Assembly: GCA_025934485.1 (NCBI GenBank)
Contig: JAICXX010000050.1
Location: forward strand, 1-33,306
Source: Chitinophagaceae bacterium
GTDB lineage: Bacteria; Bacteroidota; Bacteroidia; Chitinophagales; Chitinophagaceae
Direction of reading: 5' to 3'
DNA length: 33,306 nucleotides
In this document: one piece after another, positions 16,954-24,685 of the stretch
Position numbering within the stretch: position 1 is the stretch's first letter
How the letters are laid out: each line of letters begins with the position of its first letter
Made by a program: the position numbers and the translations under genes
The notes under the pieces: generated by a model
Databases searched by the model: none
What the model was told of the DNA's origin: nothing
What the model saw: the letters and a program-made list of their open reading frames with translations, nothing else

Positions 16954-18410
16954 AAAACAAAAGACCTGAAGAGGCCTATCTCGTCATCGACATCGGTACC
17001 GGTAACGCCAGGGCGGCCGTAGTGTCGCCACAAGGCGAAGTACTCGGCGTCTGTCGCGAGAATGTCATCTATCACAAAGACCCACATTATCCCGAAGCGC
17101 TTTACTTCGATCCCGCCCATCTCTGGCAGCAGGTGTGTACCATCGCCGCCGACGCCATCAGTCTGGCCGGCCATCCGCCGATCCTCGCCGTGACCTCGAC
17201 CAGCCAGCGCGAAGGCATCGTCCTCCTCGACGCCAAAGGAAATGCCCTCATCGGGCTCCCCAATATCGATCATCGCGGCAGAGAATGGGAAGATATCGTC
17301 AGCGACACTTCCCGCGTCTATCAACTCACGGGCCGCTATCCCAGCTCCCTGTTCTCGGCGATGAAGCTGCATGGCATCCGCCGGCGCCGCGACGACATCT
17401 GGCAACAGCTGCGTCAATTTACGAGCATCAGCGACTGGATCGGTTTCCAGCTCAGCGGAGTCCTGGGCTATGAACATTCACAAGCGTCTGAAACCCTTTT
17501 ATACGACGTCGCCCGCAAATGCTGGAGCGACGAGCTATGCGGTTTCTATGGGGTCGACGGGGACTTGTTACCACCACTCGTCGATTCCGGCACGGTGCTG
17601 GGTACGATCCGGCCCCATGCGGCGCAGGTTCCCGGCATCTCCCCCGGCGCCAAAATTGTTGTAGGCGGCGGCGATACCCAGCTCGCCATTCTCGGCGCCT
17701 CGCCTGATACCGGCGACGTGGTGATCGTCTCGGGTACCACAACGCCTGTGATCAAGCTTACGGATCGCTATATCACCGACCCGCACGAACGCACCTGGAC
17801 GGGCCGGCATATCGACGACAACAGCTTTATGTTCGAAGCCAATGCCGGCGTCACGGGGCTCAATTACCAGCGGCTGAAAGAGATCTTCTACCCCAATGAG
17901 GCCTATGCCGTCATCGAAAAAGAGCTGAGCGAGCTACAATACTTTCAATGCATCGCTTCGCTCGGCTCGCTGCTGGCTGACGAGAGATCGCCGCTCACCA
18001 AAGGCGGCTTCATCTTCGATGCTCCGGTCTCCCACCAGCTCACCCGCGCGGGATTCGTCTGGGCAACGCTGTGGGACATCGCCTGCAGCATCCATGAGAA
18101 TTACAAGACGCTCGACCACGTAAGCCCCTGTCATAAAGAATATATTTGGGCCTGCGGCGGCGGCATGGAAAGCCACACGCTGCGGCGCTTCATCGCGGAG
18201 CTTACCGGCAAAAAAGTGCTGATGCGACCCAACTACCGGCAGTCATCGGCTGTAGGCGGCGCGATCCTTTGCAACAACGCATTGGACCGGGCAAGAGAAG
18301 CTCCCGCCTCGCCCTCCGTGGTGACACCGGGTTCAGATAAGAACTATCGCGACCAGTACACCCAATGGAAAAACACCCGCTCTTCCTTACGACAGCTCTT
18401 CACACTATGA
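16950..18410 (+). CDS. FGGY-family carbohydrate kinase, LsrK/YoaC clade
   Basis: A 486-residue ATP-dependent kinase of two FGGY domains. The first phosphate-binding loop is DIGTGNARAAV (from D14) and the catalytic base is likely D242 in VGGGDTQL. The C-terminal ATP site includes ACGGGMESHT. The segment TSTSQREGIVLLD followed by the NIDHRGREWE block resembles E. coli LsrK (autoinducer-2 kinase) and Bacillus YoaC more than xylulokinase or glycerol kinase. No other lsr genes (lsrB, lsrR, lsrF, lsrG) are present, so autoinducer-2 is not the obvious substrate. The gene overlaps the dehydrogenase by ATGA and the next kinase likewise by ATGA, indicating translational coupling. Confidence 0.88.
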   Translation: MKNKRPEEAYLVIDIGTGNARAAVVSPQGEVLGVCRENVIYHKDPHYPEALYFDPAHLWQQVCTIAADAISLAGHPPILAVTSTSQREGIVLLDAKGNALIGLPNIDHRGREWEDIVSDTSRVYQLTGRYPSSLFSAMKLHGIRRRRDDIWQQLRQFTSISDWIGFQLSGVLGYEHSQASETLLYDVARKCWSDELCGFYGVDGDLLPPLVDSGTVLGTIRPHAAQVPGISPGAKIVVGGGDTQLAILGASPDTGDVVIVSGTTTPVIKLTDRYITDPHERTWTGRHIDDNSFMFEANAGVTGLNYQRLKEIFYPNEAYAVIEKELSELQYFQCIASLGSLLADERSPLTKGGFIFDAPVSHQLTRAGFVWATLWDIACSIHENYKTLDHVSPCHKEYIWACGGGMESHTLRRFIAELTGKKVLMRPNYRQSSAVGGAILCNNALDRAREAPASPSVVTPGSDKNYRDQYTQWKNTRSSLRQLFTL

Positions 18411-19897
18411 GATCACATTTCTTAGGCATCGATATCGGCACCCAGGGCGCGAGGGTGGCCCTCGCAGACGCGGCAGGCGTCCTTATCGGCTCGGCGGGAC
18501 AGGTGTTCCCGCTCAGCGCCACGTCACGCGAAGAACAGTCCCCCGAACATTGGTGGAACGCCTGTCTCGACTCGATCCGCGAGCTGATGCAACAGGACAA
18601 GGCCCGGGCCGCCGCCCCGCACATCAAAGCGCTGGCTGTCACCTCGACTTCTGGAACGGTGATTCCCGTGGATCAAGACTACCGCCAGCTGCACGATGCC
18701 CTGATGTATAGCGATAAACGCTCCGCCGCACAGGCCGCCTCCTGCACTTCCGCTGCCTTACAATACCACAACAAAGGGTACACCGCCTTCAACACGTCCA
18801 GCGGTTTGGCGAAAATGGTATGGTTCGTGGAAACCTACGCTGAAAAAGCGGCCCGTCTGCATCGCTGGCTCCATGCCGCCGATTATATCACCGGCCGGCT
18901 GTCGGGCGCCTGGGGCATCACCGATCTTACCAATGCTTTCAAGACGGGCTATGATATCAGCGATTATCGCTGGCCCGCGTGGATATACGAGCATCTGCCG
19001 CTCAAAAAAGAATGGTTGCCGGAAGTGATGCCTTCAGGGACCGTCATCGGCACGCTCCTGCCCGCGGTGTCCGCGGAGCTCGGTCTGCCTTCATCCATAG
19101 TGGTGACCACCGGTATTACGGATGGCTGTGCCTCGCAGGTCGCCTCCGGAGCGATCACCCCCGGCCAGTGGAATACGACCATTGGCACCACGATGGTGAT
19201 CAAAGGCGTTACCCGCAACGAAGTCCCCGATCCGCTGGGCCGTATCTACAGCCACCGCCACCCGGCCGGCTTCTGGATGCCCGGCGGCGCCAGCAACACG
19301 GGCGCGGACTGGGTCACCGGCGAATTTGGCGACGATCTCGACGCCCTGAACCGCGCGGCAGCCGCCTTGATCCCCACCGGCCTCCTCGCCTACCCGCTAC
19401 GCCAGGAAGGCGAACGATTTCCCTTTTGGGCACCCCAGGCAAGGGGATTCGAACCGGATGAGCTTTCGGCCCGTGCATCCGCTCTTGCGGAGCCCCGCGC
19501 CATCGAGGCTCTCCGTTTTACGGCTAACATGGAAGGTGTCGCCTATATCGAACGCTATGCGTACGAATTGATCGAGCAGCTCTCGGGCGAAAAGGTAAAC
19601 GCCGTCTTCACCGCCGGGGGCGCCAGCAACAGCGATACTTGGCTCACCATTCGCGCAGCCGCCCTGGCGCGGCCCATCCATAAAATGAAACACGTCTCCG
19701 GCGCCATGGGCGCCGCCATCCTGGCCGCCTCGACATCGCATTTCGCTTCCGTGATCGAAGCCGTCCAACACATGGTGAGCACGGACAAGATCGTCGAACC
19801 TGCCGGCCATCTCGTTAGCGCCTACGACGAGGGCTATCACCAATTCATCGCCGCCCTGCAACGCAAGGGCTATATAAAAAAAGAAAGCTATGCTTAG
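18407..19897 (+). CDS. Second FGGY-family carbohydrate kinase
   Basis: A 496-residue kinase, clearly distinct from its neighbour. I chose the ATG at 18407, which overlaps the preceding stop as ATGA and starts just before the phosphate loop GIDIGTQGARV; the open frame extends 14 codons further upstream. The likely catalytic base is D239 in TGITDGCASQVASG, and the C-terminal ATP site includes FTAGGASNSDTWLTIRAA. The loop GGASNTGADWVTGEF recalls the D-ribulokinase-like branch of FGGY enzymes, though this assignment is weak. Two kinases in one operon suggest two phosphorylated intermediates, or a kinase for each of two related substrates. The 3' end overlaps the phosphatase gene by 8 bp. Confidence 0.87.
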   Translation: MRSHFLGIDIGTQGARVALADAAGVLIGSAGQVFPLSATSREEQSPEHWWNACLDSIRELMQQDKARAAAPHIKALAVTSTSGTVIPVDQDYRQLHDALMYSDKRSAAQAASCTSAALQYHNKGYTAFNTSSGLAKMVWFVETYAEKAARLHRWLHAADYITGRLSGAWGITDLTNAFKTGYDISDYRWPAWIYEHLPLKKEWLPEVMPSGTVIGTLLPAVSAELGLPSSIVVTTGITDGCASQVASGAITPGQWNTTIGTTMVIKGVTRNEVPDPLGRIYSHRHPAGFWMPGGASNTGADWVTGEFGDDLDALNRAAAALIPTGLLAYPLRQEGERFPFWAPQARGFEPDELSARASALAEPRAIEALRFTANMEGVAYIERYAYELIEQLSGEKVNAVFTAGGASNSDTWLTIRAAALARPIHKMKHVSGAMGAAILAASTSHFASVIEAVQHMVSTDKIVEPAGHLVSAYDEGYHQFIAALQRKGYIKKESYA

Positions 19898-20504
19898 CGT
19901 ATACCTGTTAAGACACGGAGAAACGGCCTATAACGCAGATGGCAACCGCTATTGCGGCCACACGGATATCGATCTCACGGAGAAGGGCCTCCGCCAGGCG
20001 CAATCCGTCCGCGCGCGGCTGAACGGCATCCACCTCGATGCCGTGTATTCCTCTCCCCTGATCCGCGCCCGCCGCACCGCCGAAGTGGCGACAGGCTCCG
20101 GCAACGTGGCGACAGGCTCGGTCAATGTGCAGACCGATAGCCGGCTCATCGAGGTCGACTTCGGCAGCTGGGAGAAAAAGACCCGCGAAGAATTCGTCGC
20201 CGAAGACCCCCGCTCCTGGGAAGCCTGGTCCCGCGATCCCGAACATCAACGTGCCGGCAACACCGGCGAAACCGGCGGAGAAGTAGTCCGCAGGCTAGAT
20301 GCCTTCTTCGACGAGATGCTCGATCGACATGCCGGACAAACGATCCTCGTGACCGGCCACAACGGCACTAACCGGCTTTATATGGCTTACAAGCTCGGCA
20401 TGCCGTTACAATACTATCGCCGCCTGTTCCAGGAGAATTCCGCCATCACCCTTTTCGAACTGGCGGATGACGGTGCCTTCACGCTAAGAAAATTGAACGC
20501 CTGA
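19890..20504 (+). CDS. Histidine phosphatase (phosphoglycerate-mutase/CobC-like)
   Basis: A 204-residue phosphatase of the histidine phosphatase superfamily. The phospho-accepting H9 lies in LLRHGET, the acid/base E88 in LIEVDFGSWE, and the second histidine H157 in TGHNG. The length and the GHTDIDLTEKG region resemble alpha-ribazole phosphatase and small sugar-phosphate phosphatases, but no cobalamin genes are nearby. As the last gene of the overlapping operon, it probably removes phosphate from a pathway intermediate or clears a dead-end phosphate ester. An internal 7-residue duplication (VATGSGN/VATGSVN) is described separately. No terminator is evident in the 177-bp gap to the next gene (20505-20681), which holds nothing I recognise. 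Confidence 0.87.
   Translation: MLSVYLLRHGETAYNADGNRYCGHTDIDLTEKGLRQAQSVRARLNGIHLDAVYSSPLIRARRTAEVATGSGNVATGSVNVQTDSRLIEVDFGSWEKKTREEFVAEDPRSWEAWSRDPEHQRAGNTGETGGEVVRRLDAFFDEMLDRHAGQTILVTGHNGTNRLYMAYKLGMPLQYYRRLFQENSAITLFELADDGAFTLRKLNA
20085..20126 (+). repeat. 21-bp in-frame tandem duplication inside the phosphatase gene
   Basis: Two adjacent 21-bp units (20085-20105 and 20106-20126) share 18 of 21 bases, beginning GTGGCGACAGGCTC. They encode VATGSGN then VATGSVN, residues 66-79, between the ARRTAE helix and the VQTDSRLIE strand. The high identity suggests a recent expansion in a surface loop. Confidence 0.8.
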
Positions 20505-20681
20505 TCATAGCCCGACGCGCAACGCGGACAACGCAGCCACCCAAGCGGCCACCAACGCGGCCGGCGGGCAATTACGGGTATAGCGGCTGCCGACACGGTT
20601 ATCCGGCTTTTCGACACGCTTATGCAAAGGAACAACTGTAACCATAGAAAGCAGTACCTTGCATTTAACCCCTTACCAGCT

Positions 20682-23600
20682 ATGAGAAAAGCGCTTTCAG
20701 CCTTTCTGGCCCTTAGCCTATCCTGCGTGTCTGCCTTCTCGCAATGTCTGATACCCAAGGCAAGCGGCGATACGGTGTTTCCCGTGACCGGGAACTATTA
20801 CACCGACTCCTCGAACGGAGCTTATTATTCCCAGCAAAGTCAGATCTATAACATTGCGCGCACCAACAACCAATATTATGTCCTGGGAGCCTTTTCCCAT
20901 ATTGGGCCGAACCAGGGCCCGGGTGTCATCGTAGATTCGGCCTCCCACAACGTAGTCAGCTCGAAGACCTGGCGCCCTAATGGTTTTGTCCGGGCTTCCG
21001 TTCCGGATGGACACGGTGGATTCTATATAGCCGGGGATTTCACCATGCTCGGCTTTGCCCCCAGAACCTACCTTGCGCAGATCGACGCGAACGGCAAACC
21101 TACCGCTTGGGCCCCACAGGTCAATGCCCCGGTCTATACTCTTTACGCGCGGAATGACACCTTGTTTACGGGGGGGCGCTTTACGGCCTGTGGCGGCCAG
21201 ACGCGGTATCTTGTTGCTGCCTGGTCGACCTCCGGCGACACCCTGCTGCCGGTACGTTTTCCGATGGATTCCACGGGGTCGGTCTCTTTCATAAAACCAT
21301 CCGGCCCGGGTAAATTATTTATTGCCGGGTCGATTATCACCGGCGCCTCCATCCAGCAGTTCGATCTTAACAGCCAGCAGTATACGTTGTGGAGCCGGCC
21401 CTTTACGGGCGGGGGGCCCGTGGGGGCAATGGAAGTAAGCGGCGACGGATCGACAGTCTACTATACGGACACCTATACCAGTGTGCTCTATGCCGACGAT
21501 GCGGTCACAGGAAAAGAGAAATTCCGCGTTTCCTTCACGTATTATAACCCCAATGTCAACGAAGTACAAGCCCTGGCGCTGAAAGTCGTTGGAAACACGT
21601 TGTATATTGGCGGTTTATTCTTCAAAGTCACCGATGCCACAGGGGCTTCTTATTTTCAGAACGGCATCTGCGCCGTAGACGCTTCCACCGGGGCGCTAAA
21701 GAACTTCAACCCGCAGCTCAATAACAGCGAGGTTAACTACCTCGACGCACATGGCAATGATCTGATCATCGGCGGCCTTTTCAGCAAGGTTGGCGATTCC
21801 ACCCGCCAATACCTGGCCCTCGTCGATACCGGCACCTACGCGTTGGATAGCTGGCATCCCTTGCCTTCCGATGGGGTGCTGACGGTCTCTTATTCAGGAG
21901 GAAGGATCTTTGTGGGCGGGGTCTTCGATGGACTTCAATCGGTACCGAGGAATGGACTGGCAGGTTTCGACGCTACCACCGGCCAGATCCTGCCGTTCAA
22001 TCCACCCCTGCCTACGACCTATTTCGGGAAAAAAATGGTTATCCGGGGCGATACCTTGTTCGCGCTTGTCCAGACCAATGGCCTCGGCGCGGCTGTGGAG
22101 CAGGATCGCCTGCTGTTGTACGACCTTTCGACGGGCACCCAGCTTTCCTCGCCTACCGATAATTGGTCCTCCATGGCCGATTTCATTTTCGATGGGAATT
22201 ATATGTATACCTCCTCGGGTAACTATATCCGGAGATATGTTTTGCCCGGCCTCGGGCTCGACGGGGGCTGGCTCGCCAACTTCGATCTGCCGGAAGCAAG
22301 CGAACCACAGGGCCTGTGCCAGGATTCTACCTCGATCTATACCGTAGGCGACAACCGGACGGGCGCAGGTTCCGAATTTCCTGGCGTTCAGTACGTACGG
22401 TTCAGCAGGATCGACAAGGCCAACTCTGCCAATATTTCCAATTACCAATATGTCGACACGGCAAAACAGATAGTAGATCCCAGGCCACAGTTCAACCACG
22501 CCGTGCTCAGGGACAGCCTTATTTTTGTGCAGGGAAGATTTAGTTCGCTCAACGGGACCGTCGCCAGGAACCTTGCCGCTATCAATATCCACACCGGCAA
22601 TGTCCTCAACTATTCACCCGCTTATTATGGGCCAAATGCGGCGCCTTATAGTTATAACCAGCCATTCCAGGCAGCCATGAAGTTCCAGCCGATGAATGGC
22701 GTGATATGGTATGGCTATGATCCGATTCCACCCCTTGCCACTTATTCGTTCCCCTTATCTTTCGGGGCTATCGATTCCGCAACAGGCATCTTTCTGCCAC
22801 CGCCGTTTACCTTAGGTGCAGGTCCTTCTAATGATGGAAGCTTGGGCGCAGATGCGGTGTCAAGCCAACTCATCTGGAATGTCGTCAATGATTTCCTGCT
22901 CGATCCGGATCAACCGGTCCTGGTGGGGTCTTTCGGCGAGATCAACGGCCAGCCCAGCCGGTGTATCGTGCGGCTCACCTACGGCACTTACTCCGCGCCT
23001 TTGGTTGCCCAAAGCATCGCCGGACCGGACACCGCCGTTGCGGGCAGCGACTCCGTACAGTATAGCCTGGCCGATACGTTGGGATACAACTGGAGCTACT
23101 CCGGATCGAATGTCACCGTCGTGAATAACGGCCAGGACCCTGTATTTCTTTCCTTCGCAGCCAATGCAACCGGCGGCGTCCTATCTGCAAGCGGCAAGGG
23201 GTATTGCAATAGCACGGTCTCCGGCACACCGAAAAATATCGTCGTGATCCAGGTCACACCCGCACCGAAGGTCAACGGATGCTGCATGCTGTTTAACAAT
23301 ACGCAAACAACCCGGACATCGCTGTCCTTTTCTCCCGGCAACGGCACAGGCCGGCTGGTGGTAGCTTCGACCTCTCCTATCACCTCGCTCCCGGTACTGG
23401 GTACCGTCTATAACGCCAATGCGACATTCGGGACCGGCAGCGATCTCGGCGGCGGTAATTTTGTGGTCTATGCAGGCGTGGGCGACTCACTGACGGTCAC
23501 GGGGCTTCAAAACACGACCAAATACTATTTTGCCGTTTTCGAGTATGCCGTCTCGAACGATACGATAAAATATCAGCTACAGCAGCCCTACTCCGATTCG

Positions 23601-24647
23601 ACGACCACACTTTCCCCCGCGCCGACGCTCGCACCTTCCAATATACAGTTCAGCCATGTCGGCACGACATCGCTCACGATCTCTTGTACCGCCGGCAACG
23701 GGAATGGTCGCATCTTTCTGCTTAAAGCAGCGGACTCCATCCGGGCCCTGCCCCAGGACGGCATCGCGTATCGGGCCAACACCCTCTTCCTCTATGGCTC
23801 CGCCTTTGCCGACGGCAGCTATGTAGTAGCCAATACAGGGACAGGAGCCAACGTCACGGGCCTTTCGCCCGGTACGACCTATTACGTAAAAATTTTCGAA
23901 TACGCCGGCGCCGGCGGCGCCACCGATTATCTTACCAGCGCCTGGGCCGCAGACACCGTAACCACGGCGATACCGCCGCCCCCGCCACCTCCTCCACCGG
24001 CGCCTACCGTCAATGCATCGGCGATCACTGTTACAAATATCACAACGAGCACAGCTACCGTGAGCTGTGTTCCCGGTAACGGGCAAAACAGACTGTTCGC
24101 TATTCGGGCTCAGGGAATAATCATAGACACGCCATTAAGTAGTCATGCCTACGCGGCCAGCCCGGTCTTCGGCGCCGGAGGGAACATCGGTGACAGCACC
24201 TTTGTACTGGCTGCGTCAGGGACAAGTGTCGCCATTGCCGGCCTGTCCGCCGGAACGAACTATTCAGTAGCCGTATTCGAATACAACGGGTCCGGCGATA
24301 GCACGGTGTATATGGGTCACTCTTTCCCGTCGGGCGCTTTCACGACAGCTGCCATACCATCGACGCAACCCACGGTCAACTGGCAGGACTCCGGTTTTTC
24401 GGTTAAAGCCTATCCGAATCCTGCCCACGGTACCAGCCTACTGCGGATCACAAGCAATGGAACGGGAACGATCACATTCAGGATCGTGGCATTCGGCGGC
24501 AACCAGCTCGAGGGCTTCTCCTTTGCCATAGTCCCGGGGATCAACACCTTCCCATTACCCTATCTCGCCGGCCTGCCGAGAGGGATCTATATTCTCTATT
24601 GGCGAACAAATGACCAAAAAGGATCTGTGAGCATCATAAAGTTATAA
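20682..24647 (+). CDS. T9SS-exported beta-propeller protein with fibronectin-like repeats
   Basis: A 1321-residue secreted protein. The start at 20682 begins a clean signal peptide (about 20 residues, ending AFSQ); the open frame extends 20 codons further upstream without similarity. Residues about 30-780 consist of propeller-like repeats with recurring patterns such as LYIGG.F and DASTGALKNFNP, resembling delta-60/PQQ-type blades. Three fibronectin-III-like repeats follow from about 864, sharing PGNG.GR.., GD..FV and TYYV.VFEY motifs. A run of nine prolines (about 1098-1106) separates the second and third. The last 80 residues (from KAYPNPAHG, about 1242) form a type A T9SS sorting domain, so the protein is probably displayed or released at the cell surface. 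No enzymatic residues are recognised. Confidence 0.88.
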   Translation: MRKALSAFLALSLSCVSAFSQCLIPKASGDTVFPVTGNYYTDSSNGAYYSQQSQIYNIARTNNQYYVLGAFSHIGPNQGPGVIVDSASHNVVSSKTWRPNGFVRASVPDGHGGFYIAGDFTMLGFAPRTYLAQIDANGKPTAWAPQVNAPVYTLYARNDTLFTGGRFTACGGQTRYLVAAWSTSGDTLLPVRFPMDSTGSVSFIKPSGPGKLFIAGSIITGASIQQFDLNSQQYTLWSRPFTGGGPVGAMEVSGDGSTVYYTDTYTSVLYADDAVTGKEKFRVSFTYYNPNVNEVQALALKVVGNTLYIGGLFFKVTDATGASYFQNGICAVDASTGALKNFNPQLNNSEVNYLDAHGNDLIIGGLFSKVGDSTRQYLALVDTGTYALDSWHPLPSDGVLTVSYSGGRIFVGGVFDGLQSVPRNGLAGFDATTGQILPFNPPLPTTYFGKKMVIRGDTLFALVQTNGLGAAVEQDRLLLYDLSTGTQLSSPTDNWSSMADFIFDGNYMYTSSGNYIRRYVLPGLGLDGGWLANFDLPEASEPQGLCQDSTSIYTVGDNRTGAGSEFPGVQYVRFSRIDKANSANISNYQYVDTAKQIVDPRPQFNHAVLRDSLIFVQGRFSSLNGTVARNLAAINIHTGNVLNYSPAYYGPNAAPYSYNQPFQAAMKFQPMNGVIWYGYDPIPPLATYSFPLSFGAIDSATGIFLPPPFTLGAGPSNDGSLGADAVSSQLIWNVVNDFLLDPDQPVLVGSFGEINGQPSRCIVRLTYGTYSAPLVAQSIAGPDTAVAGSDSVQYSLADTLGYNWSYSGSNVTVVNNGQDPVFLSFAANATGGVLSASGKGYCNSTVSGTPKNIVVIQVTPAPKVNGCCMLFNNTQTTRTSLSFSPGNGTGRLVVASTSPITSLPVLGTVYNANATFGTGSDLGGGNFVVYAGVGDSLTVTGLQNTTKYYFAVFEYAVSNDTIKYQLQQPYSDSTTTLSPAPTLAPSNIQFSHVGTTSLTISCTAGNGNGRIFLLKAADSIRALPQDGIAYRANTLFLYGSAFADGSYVVANTGTGANVTGLSPGTTYYVKIFEYAGAGGATDYLTSAWAADTVTTAIPPPPPPPPPAPTVNASAITVTNITTSTATVSCVPGNGQNRLFAIRAQGIIIDTPLSSHAYAASPVFGAGGNIGDSTFVLAASGTSVAIAGLSAGTNYSVAVFEYNGSGDSTVYMGHSFPSGAFTTAAIPSTQPTVNWQDSGFSVKAYPNPAHGTSLLRITSNGTGTITFRIVAFGGNQLEGFSFAIVPGINTFPLPYLAGLPRGIYILYWRTNDQKGSVSIIKL

Positions 24648-24685
24648 CAGCGTGTGTGCTATCAGGAATTGCTTAATTTCAGTTC

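Noticed and set aside
16950..18410. First kinase as a genuine autoinducer-2 kinase (lsrK)
   Set aside because: No lsr transporter, LsrR or LsrF/LsrG genes are nearby, and the genes around it fit a catabolic operon; only the family resemblance is kept.
20505..20681. GC-rich stretch with repeated AACGCGG as a terminator or small RNA
   Set aside because: No stable hairpin followed by a U-tract could be drawn, and no promoter element is evident.
23972..23999. CCG/CCT-rich run as a microsatellite or regulatory repeat
   Set aside because: It is in frame and encodes a nine-proline linker between fibronectin-like domains, with mixed codons.
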